From RGIG2206 sp045579085 (GTDB taxonomy: Bacteria; Bacillota; Clostridia; Oscillospirales; Acutalibacteraceae), in contig JAZNLO010000011.1 of assembly GCA_045579085.1 (NCBI GenBank), positions 1-45,456 on the forward strand: a DNA stretch of 45,456 bases, written 5' to 3'. Made by a program: the position numbers and the translations under genes. The notes beneath the pieces are model-generated. The model was given only the letters and a program-made list of their open reading frames with translations, made no database searches and was not told where the DNA came from. Below, piece after piece: positions 32,634 to 41,069 of this stretch (positions are counted from its first letter, which is position 1; every line of letters begins with the position of its first letter).

Positions 32634-35000
32634 TCACTTGTTCTCTACAAACTTCTTAATATTTGATACACCAACGTGCTTCTCAATAAGGTTATTGCTT
32701 GCAACAACCAAAGTCGGAGCCTGTTTTATGCCAAACTCTGTTGCCATCTCAGGCTTTTCGTTAGCGTAAATCTTTTCGTATGCTACGCCTGCTTTATCCA
32801 AAACTGCGCAAGCTACTTTGCAGTTAGGGCAAGTTGCTGTTACGAAGAGATAGGTTGCATCAGCAACTGCATCAGCTGCGGCTGCTTCAGCAGAAACAGC
32901 ATCTACAGGACGACCCTCACGAGTGAGCTTTGAGTTTGCAATGTTGTAAACCTTGCGGTCGTTATACTCCTGAGCCTTACCATCATTCCAGTTCTGTACA
33001 GGACGGTAGTAACCTGTTATGCGGCTGTATACCTCTGCCTTTTCTCCGCACTCAGGGCATACAAACTGTTCACCTGCGAGATATCCGTGGTCTTTGCAGA
33101 CTGAATATGTGGGTGAAAGAGTGTAATAAGGCAGCTTGTAGTTCTCTGCAATCTTGCGAACAAGAGTTGCTGCTGCTTTCCAGTCAGGCAGCTTCTCACC
33201 GAGGAAGGCGTGAAATACTGTTCCTGATGTGTAAAGCGTCTGAAGCTCGTCTTGAATGTCAAGCGCTGCAAAGATATCCTCAGTGAAGCCAACAGGAAGA
33301 TGTGATGAGTTGGTGTAATAAGGAGTTGCGTCCTCATTAGATGTGATAATCTCGGGATAACGCTTCTTATCGTGCTTTGCAAGTCTGAATGCTGTTGACT
33401 CTGCAGGTGTTGCCTCAAGGTTGTAGAGGTCGCCGTACTGCTCCTGATAGTCAGAAAGTCTCTCACGCATATGATTGAGAACTGCAGCGGTGAAATCTTG
33501 GGTTTCTTTATGAGTCATATCCTTTTTGAGCCAGTTAGCGTTCAAGCCAACCTCGTTCATACCAACAAGACCGATGGTTGAGAAGTGGTTATTGAAGGTG
33601 CCGAGATAACGCTTGGTGTACGGATAGAGTCCGTTCTCCAAAAGCTTGGTTATAACTGTACGCTTAACCTTAAGTGAACGCGCAGAGATATCCATAAGTC
33701 TGTCAAGACGCTTGTAGAAATCTGCCTCATCCTTAGCAAGATAAGCAATTCTGGGCATATTGATTGTTACAACACCGACAGAACCTGTTGACTCGCCGCT
33801 TCCGAAGAAGCCGCCCGACTTCTTGCGAAGCTCTCTAAGGTCAAGGCGAAGTCTGCAGCACATAGAACGAACGTCGCTCGGTTCCATATCGCTGTTGATA
33901 TAGTTTGAGAAGTAAGGTGTGCCGTACTTTGCGGTCATCTCGAACAACAGCTTGTTGTTCTCGGTTTCTGACCAGTCAAAGTCGCTTGTGATGGAATAGG
34001 TAGGAATCGGATACTGGAAGCCGCGTCCGTTAGCGTCACCCTCTATCATTATCTCGATGAACGCTCTGTTTACCATATCCATCTCTTTTTTACAGTCTTT
34101 ATACTTGAAGTCCATCTCCTTGCCGCCAACAATAGCGTTGAGCTCTGCAAGGTCGTTAGGTACTGTCCAGTCAAGAGTGATGTTAGTAAACGGTGACTGT
34201 GTGCCCCAACGTGACGGTGTATTTACGCCGTAAATGAATGACTGGATGCACTGCTTAACCTCTTTATAAGAGAGGTTGTCAACCTTTACAAACGGTGCAA
34301 GATATGTGTCAAACGATGAGAAAGCCTGTGCGCCTGCCCACTCGTTCTGCATTATTCCAAGAAAGTTTACCATCTGATTGCAGAGAGTTGAAAGGTGCGA
34401 TGCGGGCGCAGATGTGATTTTGCCCGGAACTCCGCCCAAGCCCTCCTGAATAAGCTGCTTGAGTGACCAACCTGCACAATATCCGGTAAGCATTGACAAA
34501 TCGTGAATGTGGATATCAGCGTTTCTGTGTGCGTTGCCGATTTCATCGTCATACACCTCAGACAGCCAATAGTTAGCTGTGATTGCGCCTGAGTTGCTCA
34601 GGATAAGTCCGCCAACTGAATAAGTTACGGTTGAATTTTCTTTAACACGCCAGTCGTTAATATGAAGATAGTTGTCAACAATCTTCTTATAGTCAACCAT
34701 TGTGGTGCTAAGGTTACGAATCTTCTCACGCTGTTTACGATAAAGAATGTATGCCTTTGCAACATCATCGTAACCAGCCTTGATTAATACAGACTCAACA
34801 CTATCCTGAATGTTTTCAACCGATATCTTTCCGTCTTCAACCTTCGGCTCAAACTCAGAGGTTACCTTGAGAACAAGGAAATCTATAGTATCGGGATGAT
34901 ATTTCTTATCACAAGCGTCAAACGCCATTGTAATAGCAGTTTTGATTTTGCTAAGGTCAAACCCAACGACCTTGCCGTCTCTTTTTAATACTTCATACAT
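32634..35000 (-). CDS. nrdD: Anaerobic ribonucleoside-triphosphate reductase with fused glutaredoxin-like domain
   Basis: A 788-residue class III reductase that converts NTPs to dNTPs with a glycyl radical. An ATP-cone (YEVLKRDGKVVGFDLSKIK) at residues 1-90 gives allosteric control; the catalytic barrel follows, with the zinc site CKDHG...CPECG and the radical-glycine loop RITGYYRPVQNW near residues 665-680. An Ala-rich linker then leads to a C-terminal thioredoxin-fold domain (about 716-788) with CPNC and the cis-proline motif QAPTLVV. The start at 35000 follows a GGGGGG site nine bases upstream. It is transcribed with trxB, and NrdR-type boxes cover the promoter. Confidence 0.95.
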   Translation of the reverse strand: MYEVLKRDGKVVGFDLSKIKTAITMAFDACDKKYHPDTIDFLVLKVTSEFEPKVEDGKISVENIQDSVESVLIKAGYDDVAKAYILYRKQREKIRNLSTTMVDYKKIVDNYLHINDWRVKENSTVTYSVGGLILSNSGAITANYWLSEVYDDEIGNAHRNADIHIHDLSMLTGYCAGWSLKQLIQEGLGGVPGKITSAPASHLSTLCNQMVNFLGIMQNEWAGAQAFSSFDTYLAPFVKVDNLSYKEVKQCIQSFIYGVNTPSRWGTQSPFTNITLDWTVPNDLAELNAIVGGKEMDFKYKDCKKEMDMVNRAFIEIMIEGDANGRGFQYPIPTYSITSDFDWSETENNKLLFEMTAKYGTPYFSNYINSDMEPSDVRSMCCRLRLDLRELRKKSGGFFGSGESTGSVGVVTINMPRIAYLAKDEADFYKRLDRLMDISARSLKVKRTVITKLLENGLYPYTKRYLGTFNNHFSTIGLVGMNEVGLNANWLKKDMTHKETQDFTAAVLNHMRERLSDYQEQYGDLYNLEATPAESTAFRLAKHDKKRYPEIITSNEDATPYYTNSSHLPVGFTEDIFAALDIQDELQTLYTSGTVFHAFLGEKLPDWKAAATLVRKIAENYKLPYYTLSPTYSVCKDHGYLAGEQFVCPECGEKAEVYSRITGYYRPVQNWNDGKAQEYNDRKVYNIANSKLTREGRPVDAVSAEAAAADAVADATYLFVTATCPNCKVACAVLDKAGVAYEKIYANEKPEMATEFGIKQAPTLVVASNNLIEKHVGVSNIKKFVENK

Positions 35001-35034
35001 TTTCTTAATCCCCCCAAAAGTGATGTTTGAACCC

Positions 35035-35063
35035 ATTATATACGTATTTTGTGCCTAAGTCAA
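35035..35063 (-). promoter_or_regulatory. Promoter of nrdD-trxB
   Basis: Minus strand TTGACT (35058-35063), 17-base spacer, TATAAT (35035-35040). Confidence 0.85.
35039..35054. promoter_or_regulatory. Weak NrdR box 2, overlapping the -10 box
   Basis: GCACAAAATACGTATA (minus strand) keeps about half the NrdR consensus and starts 32 bases from box 1, the spacing typical of paired NrdR boxes. Confidence 0.45.
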
Positions 35064-35070
35064 GTACAAA

Positions 35071-35086
35071 ATACAATATATTGTGT
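35071..35086. promoter_or_regulatory. NrdR box 1 upstream of nrdD
   Basis: ACACAATATATTGTAT (minus strand) differs from the NrdR consensus acaCwAtATaTwGtgt only near its end. NrdR is the general repressor of ribonucleotide reductase genes. Confidence 0.75.
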
Positions 35087-35139
35087 AATTTTATTTCACA
35101 TTTGTGCAAAATCGCATAAATATTGGGGTGTAAACTATA

Positions 35140-35179
35140 AAAAAACACATATGAAAACTGGTTTCATATGTGTTTTTTC
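35140..35179. terminator. Terminator after nrdG
   Basis: A near-perfect inverted repeat AAAAACACATATGAAA/TTTCATATGTGTTTTT with a T-run on the minus strand, ending nrdG before the nrdD promoter. Confidence 0.88.
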
Positions 35180-35181
35180 CA

Positions 35182-35874
35182 TTATATTCCTCTTGTTTCG
35201 ACGAAATTCAGATTTTTTTCAGCAGTGCTTTTCATCAATTCAAGCGTTTCTTTTGAAACCGCACTCATATCAGTACCGATTAAATTACCGCTATCAACAA
35301 AGTTTTGAAGATAATATTTAGTTGCGCCTTTAATCCACCTTGATATTGCTTCGATATCATCTACTGTGTGATACTCTTTTACAACGGTTGTGCGGAACTC
35401 GTAGTCCACTTTCCCCTCAAGCAAAAGCGATACGCTTTCCTCTATAGGTGTTATGTCAAAATGTTCTACGCCGACTGTCTGCGCATATTTTTCCTTTCGA
35501 TTTTTTATATCCATAGCGACATAATCAAGCAAACCGCTATCAATCATTGCCTTTAATTTATCGGGCGCGCTGCCGTTTGTATCAAGCTTCACCTTATACC
35601 CAAGCGCTTTTATCTTGCCTATAAACAAAGCCAAATCAGGTTGCATAAGCGGTTCTCCGCCTGTGATACACACACCGTCTAATATGCCCTGTCTGCGCTC
35701 AAGAAACGATAAAACCTCAGCCTCGTCATATACCGCCGTGTTGTCGATATCAGTAACAAGCGGCGCATTGTGACAAAACGGACACCTGAAATTGCAGCCA
35801 GCAAAAAACAGCGTGCACGCAGTCATACCTGGATAATCGAGCAAGGTCAGTTTCTGAAATCCGTGTATCTTCAT
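35182..35874 (-). CDS. nrdG: Anaerobic ribonucleotide reductase activating protein (radical SAM)
   Basis: A 230-residue radical-SAM activase that installs the glycyl radical in NrdD. The 4Fe-4S motif is CNFRCPFC (CxxxCxxC, near residues 28-35), followed by the SAM-binding GGEPLMQPD. The length and the LTLLDYPGMTACTLFFAGC opening fit the longer NrdG/pyruvate-formate-lyase-activase-like group found in clostridia. It sits upstream of nrdD with its own promoter and terminator, so it is a separate transcript. GAGGTG lies five bases before the ATG. Confidence 0.93.
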   Translation of the reverse strand: MKIHGFQKLTLLDYPGMTACTLFFAGCNFRCPFCHNAPLVTDIDNTAVYDEAEVLSFLERRQGILDGVCITGGEPLMQPDLALFIGKIKALGYKVKLDTNGSAPDKLKAMIDSGLLDYVAMDIKNRKEKYAQTVGVEHFDITPIEESVSLLLEGKVDYEFRTTVVKEYHTVDDIEAISRWIKGATKYYLQNFVDSGNLIGTDMSAVSKETLELMKSTAEKNLNFVETRGI

Positions 35875-35906
35875 TAAAACACCTCAACAACAAACTTACT
35901 CTTTCA

Positions 35907-35935
35907 ATTATAACAGTATCCGTATTCTTTGTCTA
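35907..35935 (-). promoter_or_regulatory. Promoter of nrdG
   Basis: Minus strand TAGACA (35930-35935), 17-base spacer, TATAAT (35907-35912). Confidence 0.72.
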
Positions 35936-35989
35936 TCGTTTTTTATTAAGGAATAAAAATCAAAATCATTATTAGGGAAACGAGTCTTT

Positions 35990-36913
35990 TCACTTAATCT
36001 CTTCCCTTCTTTTACGCACTGCCGCTTGGCGAAATGCAGCCGGTGTTTCCCCAGTTATTCCTTTAAAAACTCTGTTAAAATGCTGTACCGTTTTGAAACC
36101 AACCATATTTGCTATTTCTTTAATAGGCACATCGGTAAAACTAAGTTGTTTTTTAGACACGCTAATGCGGTATTTTGTAAGATACTCAATTGCTGTGCAG
36201 CCGAGTTCTTCCTTCATAAGTGCTGTAAGGGTTGTGTGATTTATTCTGGCATGTGATGATATATCGGATAGGGTTATGTTCTCGCCGTAATGCCCCTCTA
36301 TGTAAAGCACAGCGTCACGCAATCTGGGGTGATTTATAATCGGCACATTGTCTGAGGTTTGTTGCCTTGAGCCGTAACCTGTAAGACCGTACATACGCTC
36401 TAATGCAATAATAATTTCCATAAAATAGGAACGTCCCCTGCACGACCAGTACCAATCGCGCTGATTAACCAACTCCTCCGACATATACTCGGCCGATTGT
36501 TCAATCTTCTCAACCTGTGTGTCTGCAGTAGGAATCACATACGCCTTATCAATAAACGGCTTCAACATAAACATATCGTGCGTGGTGGCAATGTCACCGT
36601 AATCGTTTGAACGCAAAAGCTTAAAGGTCATATTGATATTTAAAAATTTGGGATGGAAGTACACGCAAGTGTAACGTGCTTTAGACTTTGAAACAAGCAC
36701 AGGATTTTCCAACTCATTTAAACACAAAAAGGAGGGTGCAGTGGCGGTAATTTTCTTATCACCAACTTTAAACTCCATTTTGCCTTGAGTAAGTATAATC
36801 AGCAAAAAGCACTTGTCTTTAATATCGATATTATTAAGCGGGCCGTCTTTTATGCACTCTACATATGCGACCTTTCCTTCATTGTACCTTTTTCCTACTG
36901 TTATATGTTTCAC
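35990..36913 (-). CDS. AraC-family transcriptional regulator
   Basis: A 307-residue regulator with a GTG start (GGTGAAGAA just upstream). Residues 1-120 look like a cupin-type effector domain (GKMEFKVGDKKITATAPSFLCLNE). The C-terminal 100 residues carry two AraC helix-turn-helix motifs (ITLSDISSHARINHTTLTALMKEELG and VPIKEIANMVGFKTVQHFNRVFKGITGETPAAFR). The effector and targets are unknown; it is flanked by nrdG and a spoIVB fragment, neither an obvious target. Confidence 0.92.
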   Translation of the reverse strand: MKHITVGKRYNEGKVAYVECIKDGPLNNIDIKDKCFLLIILTQGKMEFKVGDKKITATAPSFLCLNELENPVLVSKSKARYTCVYFHPKFLNINMTFKLLRSNDYGDIATTHDMFMLKPFIDKAYVIPTADTQVEKIEQSAEYMSEELVNQRDWYWSCRGRSYFMEIIIALERMYGLTGYGSRQQTSDNVPIINHPRLRDAVLYIEGHYGENITLSDISSHARINHTTLTALMKEELGCTAIEYLTKYRISVSKKQLSFTDVPIKEIANMVGFKTVQHFNRVFKGITGETPAAFRQAAVRKRREEIK

Positions 36914-37009
36914 TTCTTCACCGCCTTAAACTATCCTGATTTTACCATATTTCGACAAGCTTCTCAACAACCATTCTTTATCTGATTTCTAATTTGTTTT
37001 ATCGAATTT

Positions 37010-37046
37010 TAAAAACAGTTGCAGATAAAATCTGCAACTGTTTTTA
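37010..37046 (-). terminator. Terminator after the spoIVB fragment
   Basis: Hairpin AAAAACAGTTGCAGA/TCTGCAACTGTTTTT immediately after the fragment's stop codon. It resembles the hairpin after intact spoIVB (GTTGCAGA...TCTGCAAC), so it was probably duplicated with it. Confidence 0.88.
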
Positions 37047-37220
37047 CTATGATGCCGTGTCTAATTTAACCGATGACTCAGTACTACGTCCTATGCTTTC
37101 TGCTGTCTCAAACATTGTTTCAGCGAAGACGGCGTAGCCTTTGGTTGGGTCGTTGACGAGGACGTGGGTTACAACGCCGACCAATTTGCCATTTTGGATT
37201 ATCGGGCTTCCCGACACGAG
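37047..37220 (-). pseudogene. C-terminal fragment of a second spoIVB
   Basis: The minus-strand frame reads LVSGSPIIQNGKLVGVVTHV, then LVNDPTKGYAVFAETMFETAES and a stop after KLDTAS. This matches the last 58 or so residues of intact SpoIVB in this window (SGSPILQNGKLIGAVTHV, DSTKGYGIFAENMLETAQS), including the catalytic Ser. Nothing upstream of residue 'V-SGSP' matches, so about 85% of the gene is missing. The break lies against a REP-like sequence. It has no start codon of its own and is not expected to be functional. Confidence 0.88.
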
Positions 37221-37221
37221 T

Positions 37222-37280
37222 GTGTCAATATAGGACCAACATGTTATGACACAGAACCGTCCCCTGTCTGCCCTGTCTGC
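37222..37280. repeat. REP-like intergenic sequence (AGAACCGTCCCCTGT)
   Basis: Contains GACACAGAACCGTCCCCTGTC, a sequence type I recall from palindromic repeats linked to IS200/Y1-type (RAYT-like) transposases in clostridia, and an inverted pair GTGTCA/TGACAC (37222-37252). It joins the broken end of the spoIVB fragment to the end of a small ORF. No transposase gene is nearby. Confidence 0.55.
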
Positions 37281-37405
37281 TAAAGCACTGCTGTTCCAAT
37301 GTAAGAGGACATTTGCAATATATTCATATTATCAAGCATATCACATATCAGCAACAATAGAGGCACAGCCACAAAAGGTATTGCATAATATAATTTCTTT
37401 TTCAT
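37280..37405 (-). CDS. Small hydrophobic peptide, possibly truncated
   Basis: A 41-residue frame starting MKKKLYYAIPFVAVPLLLLI, with one membrane helix. Its ATG overlaps the stop of the upstream 153-residue membrane protein gene (ATGA), which favours real, coupled translation. It ends within the REP-like sequence, so the original protein may have been longer. No family is recognised. Confidence 0.5.
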   Translation of the reverse strand: MKKKLYYAIPFVAVPLLLLICDMLDNMNILQMSSYIGTAVL

Positions 37406-37863
37406 TTCATCTTTCCTTTTTCTATAATTCTTTTGAAGATATTTCTAATTAACTCCAAAACCCAAAAAGCAATTAAACACAAAAGACTAATTTGGAAAGG
37501 AAATATGATATATCCCAAAAGATTGTTTAAAACAACATTAAATGCAAAATAAATCGCAGAAATTGTAAAAGACGTTAAAAACGAGCATATATAAAATTTT
37601 TTTCGCGAAAATTCAAGTTTGCTTTTTAAAAGACCAAAGGAAAAAGAAATTAAAACAAAAGAAGATATAAAAGGGACTCGAAAGGTGTTTATAACAGCTT
37701 TAAGAAATGCAACATCACTCAAAAACAGCTTCAAATACTGGACGGGTCCAATAAAAGCACGCAAACTATCAGCAGCGGATGAGGGCAAATATATTACAAT
37801 TTCCAATATTACAGATAATACATACAATATAAAAAATATAAAAGGTTCTTTAATTTTTTTCAT
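37402..37863 (-). CDS. Membrane protein of unknown function
   Basis: A 153-residue, AT-rich gene encoding a protein with about four membrane helices (residues 7-27, 60-78, 92-112 and 118-140) separated by short basic loops, ending in a Lys-rich tail (KRIIEKGKMK). GGAAGA lies 11 bases before the ATG. It and the coupled 41-residue ORF lie between the spoIVB fragment and intact spoIVB, in a stretch that looks rearranged. I recognise no family and give no function. Confidence 0.65.
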   Translation of the reverse strand: MKKIKEPFIFFILYVLSVILEIVIYLPSSAADSLRAFIGPVQYLKLFLSDVAFLKAVINTFRVPFISSFVLISFSFGLLKSKLEFSRKKFYICSFLTSFTISAIYFAFNVVLNNLLGYIIFPFQISLLCLIAFWVLELIRNIFKRIIEKGKMK

Positions 37864-38039
37864 CTTATATCATTCTTCCTTTTCTATACTTTTTTATGTA
37901 GAACTGGTCGAGAATTGTTTTTAGTAATTGTTTTTAATTATTATTTTGAATTATTTACATTTTATCATAATATGAATTTAAACGCAACAAACAAACTTTA
38001 TCTATTCTCAAATTTGTTTTATCTAAAATTAAATATATA

Positions 38040-38074
38040 CACAAAAACCGTTGCAGATGGTTCTGCAACGGTTT
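38040..38074 (-). terminator. Terminator after spoIVB
   Basis: Hairpin AAACCGTTGCAGA-ACCA-TCTGCAACGGTTTTT on the minus strand. The 37870-38039 stretch next to it is AT-rich and holds nothing else I can name beyond the leader of the membrane protein gene. Confidence 0.9.
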
Positions 38075-38078
38075 CATT

Positions 38079-39299
38079 TTACGACGCATCTTTTAATTTT
38101 TGTTCGGATACGCTTTGCGCAGTTTCTAACATATTCTCTGCGAAGATGCCGTACCCCTTGGTACTATCTTCAAGCAAAACGTGGGTTACTGCACCGATGA
38201 GTTTTCCGTTTTGCAAAATCGGACTTCCCGACATACCTTGAACTATTCCGCCTGTTTTTGCAATCAACTTCTCATCCACTATCTTTATTACCATATTCTT
38301 GTTATCGCTTGAATACATACTTATATCCTCAATTTTTATATCATAAAATTCTACCTCGCCGCCGTCTAACGCTACGCAAAGCGTTGCAGCGCCCTTGACT
38401 ACGCTTTCCTTATGCGCCAATCGGCACGCAAATCCAGTCGCTTTATCGGTTTTGATATACACTCCAGTATCAGTATTCAGCACTATTTCGCCAATTTCTC
38501 TATTTGTGTTGATGCTTCCAAATATCTGTCCAGGATTTCCAAGCGCGCCTTTCTTTATTGACAATACCTGAGCGTTAAACGCAACACCTTCTGTCATATA
38601 AAACTCAACGCCTGTATCGGCATCAGTGAGCGTATGTCCCAAGCCTGCGCATATACCCGTTTCCTGTGAGTAAAATGACAGCATTCCTACCCCTGCCTCG
38701 CTATCTCTCACCCACAAGCCAATTTTATACTTATTATCCACCTTTGACAGCGCCGGCTTTATTTTTAAATCAATTTCTTTTTCGTTGCGAAAAACTCTTA
38801 CATTAATAATATCGCCGTCACAATCGTTGACAATTTTTACTACATCACTGATATCATTTATATCGCAACCGTTTATTGAAATAATATAATCACCGACCTT
38901 AATTCCTGCTTCTTTAGATGGGTTTATAAGTCCCTGCGCTGTTTCTACGTCTGATGAGCCAACCACCAGAACATTTCTTGTGTTTATAACGCAGCCGAAC
39001 GGATAGCCGCAAACAGTTACGATTTTTTCTTCGCCAACGTTTACTGAAACTTGCTTAACAGGTATTAATCCAAACAGCTTAACTGTTTTTTTACTTGAAT
39101 TCCTATTAACAGATACAGGTATCTCGCTGCTATCGCTTACAAATGAAATATAACCGCTTGATTTTAAATTGTAAGCCTCAACATCGTCAATTTCGTCAGG
39201 AATTTGCGACGCAAGCGTGCCTGCAACCGTCACTGACGATATTGAAAGCACAGTAAGCGCGCAAAACAAAAAATTAAAAATAAACTTTGCTTTTTTCAT
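38079..39299 (-). CDS. spoIVB: SpoIVB serine peptidase (S55)
   Basis: A 406-residue sporulation signalling protease made in the forespore; it triggers pro-sigma-K processing in the mother cell. A signal/anchor helix (FIFNFLFCALTVLSISSVTVAG) leads to a PDZ domain (EAGIKVGDYIISINGCDINDISDVV, near 145-205), then the S55 catalytic domain with the His in AGLGHTLTDADTG and the Ser in QGMSGSPILQNGKLIGAVTH. All expected parts are present. The start at 39299 follows GGTGA. It lies directly downstream of spoIVA, but a terminator-like hairpin separates them. Confidence 0.95.
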   Translation of the reverse strand: MKKAKFIFNFLFCALTVLSISSVTVAGTLASQIPDEIDDVEAYNLKSSGYISFVSDSSEIPVSVNRNSSKKTVKLFGLIPVKQVSVNVGEEKIVTVCGYPFGCVINTRNVLVVGSSDVETAQGLINPSKEAGIKVGDYIISINGCDINDISDVVKIVNDCDGDIINVRVFRNEKEIDLKIKPALSKVDNKYKIGLWVRDSEAGVGMLSFYSQETGICAGLGHTLTDADTGVEFYMTEGVAFNAQVLSIKKGALGNPGQIFGSINTNREIGEIVLNTDTGVYIKTDKATGFACRLAHKESVVKGAATLCVALDGGEVEFYDIKIEDISMYSSDNKNMVIKIVDEKLIAKTGGIVQGMSGSPILQNGKLIGAVTHVLLEDSTKGYGIFAENMLETAQSVSEQKLKDAS

Positions 39300-39389
39300 T
39301 TTTATCACCAGTTTTATAATTCCACTTTAATCTCCGCTTAGCATAGTATTATAATTACAAATGCAGTTATGATTAACACTTTTGGCATA

Positions 39390-39427
39390 AAAAAATGAGC
39401 AATGCTAAAAAAACACCGCTCATTTTT
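39390..39427 (-). terminator. Terminator after spoIVA
   Basis: Minus-strand imperfect hairpin AAAAATGAGCGGTG/AGCATTGCTCATTTTTTT just after the spoIVA stop. Confidence 0.8.
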
Positions 39428-39433
39428 AAAATT

Positions 39434-40912
39434 TTATAATATTATGCAGATAAGGCCGCTGCAACCCTCGTTTATAACCCTCTCGAGCGTTTCCTGTAAG
39501 CGCATTCTTGCGTCGGGTGGCATACGAGAAAGCTTAGTATGCAAGCCCTCATTTACCAATTCATGCAGAGATTTACCGAATATATTTGAATCCCAGATTT
39601 TTATCGGATTTTCTTCAAATTCATTTAACAGATACATTATCAAGTCCTCAGACTGCTTCTCAGAGCCAACAATCGGCTGAACTTCTGTGGTAATATCCGC
39701 TTTCATCATATGTATCGACGGCGCCGATGCTCTGAGTCTTACGCCGTATCTGCCGCCCTGTTTTATGATTTCCGGCTCCTCAAGCGAGAGCTCGTCAAGC
39801 TGTGGCATAACTATGCCGTAACCTGTTGCCTCAACCTCGTCAAGCGCATCCTTAACACGCTTATACTCTTTTGACTGCTGAGCCAACGAAAACAGTGTAG
39901 ACAAAAGCTGCTCCTCATCGGATATTTCGATGCCTGTTGTTTCTGACAGCACTGAATACATTAGCTTGTCGTCGAGCTTTATTTTTAGCTTAGCTTCGCC
40001 TGTGCCCATATTCAAATCGTCGTTGACTACGTCTGTGACCTCAGGAAGCTCTTTTAATCCGTTAATAAAATCTTTAATCGAGCTTAGCTTATCGAGTCCT
40101 TTTGAAAGGCTGTAAACAGACTCTGTCATTTTCTTTTTAAGCCAATGGGTTGGTTTGAGTCCACCGGTCCAAGTGGGGAACGTTACAACTGCTTCCTTTA
40201 TCGGAAACTCCTCAAGCACTGCAGACAGGATTTCGTTGAAGTTTTCCTCATTAAGAGTTGAGCAGTCAACAGGTATTACGTTCGCTGAGTGTTTCTCACT
40301 GAGCGCTTTCGCTATTTGCTCAGTTCTTACAGAATGTGGGTCAACAGAATTTAAAAGGACGATAAATGGCTTATTTATTTCTTTTAACTCCCTGATTACC
40401 CTGTCCTCTGCATCAATATAGTCGTCACGGCTAATCTCACCAATGCTGCCGTCTGTTGTGATTACCACGCCGATTGTGGAATGTTCATCTATAACCTTAT
40501 GCGTGCCGTACTCTGCTGCCATATTAAACGGCACCTGTTCTTCAAACCAAGGGGTTTTAACCATTCTGGGCTGCTCATCCTCAATGTACCCGATTGAGCC
40601 AGGTACTATATAGCCTACGCAGTCTATCATTCGCACTGACATATGGCAATTATCGTCAATTTCAATATCTACCGCATCTTCAGGTATGAATTTCGGCTCA
40701 GTTGTCATTATAGTTCTACCCGACGCAGATTGCGGCAACTCATCAACCGCCCTATCCCTGCGCGAGCCGTCTTTGATATTAGGAATAACCATAACGTCCA
40801 TAAATCTCTTTATAAAGGTTGATTTTCCTGTTCTGACAGGGCCGACAACGCCTATATAAATATCCCCGCCAGTTCTGGTTGCAATATCTTGGTATATTTT
40901 TGTGTTTGTCAT
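39434..40912 (-). CDS. spoIVA: Stage IV sporulation protein A (spore-coat morphogenetic ATPase)
   Basis: A 492-residue protein, the usual SpoIVA length, when started at 40912 (AGGGGGA four bases upstream); it then opens MTNTKIYQDIATRTGGDIYI as in other SpoIVA proteins. The Walker A motif is GPVRTGKST (near residue 25), with RMIDCVGY as the Walker B region. SpoIVA uses ATP to polymerise into the basement layer of the spore coat around the forespore. Upstream (about 40975-41010) the minus strand carries GTCATAT and an AT-rich stretch that could be a sigma-E promoter, but the match is too poor to list. Confidence 0.97.
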   Translation of the reverse strand: MTNTKIYQDIATRTGGDIYIGVVGPVRTGKSTFIKRFMDVMVIPNIKDGSRRDRAVDELPQSASGRTIMTTEPKFIPEDAVDIEIDDNCHMSVRMIDCVGYIVPGSIGYIEDEQPRMVKTPWFEEQVPFNMAAEYGTHKVIDEHSTIGVVITTDGSIGEISRDDYIDAEDRVIRELKEINKPFIVLLNSVDPHSVRTEQIAKALSEKHSANVIPVDCSTLNEENFNEILSAVLEEFPIKEAVVTFPTWTGGLKPTHWLKKKMTESVYSLSKGLDKLSSIKDFINGLKELPEVTDVVNDDLNMGTGEAKLKIKLDDKLMYSVLSETTGIEISDEEQLLSTLFSLAQQSKEYKRVKDALDEVEATGYGIVMPQLDELSLEEPEIIKQGGRYGVRLRASAPSIHMMKADITTEVQPIVGSEKQSEDLIMYLLNEFEENPIKIWDSNIFGKSLHELVNEGLHTKLSRMPPDARMRLQETLERVINEGCSGLICIIL

Positions 40913-41024
40913 ATTATCCCCCTGCATTTCTTCTTTATTGTTATGCTCAGATTGGAATTTATTATATATTCCACTCATTTGTAAATAGATATGACTAACA
41001 ATGCTCTATTATGATAAAAAACTG

Positions 41025-41053
41025 TTGACAATAACTTTTTGTAATAATATAAT
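41025..41053 (+). promoter_or_regulatory. Sigma-A promoter of glutamine synthetase III
   Basis: TTGACA (41025-41030), 17-base spacer, TATAAT (41048-41053): a perfect consensus match. Confidence 0.92.
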
Positions 41054-41069
41054 TGTTGTAATAAGTGTA

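Noticed and set aside
40913..40978. Longer N-terminus for SpoIVA
   Set aside because: Starting at 40912 gives the standard 492-residue protein with the typical MTNTKIYQDIA opening and a strong ribosome site.
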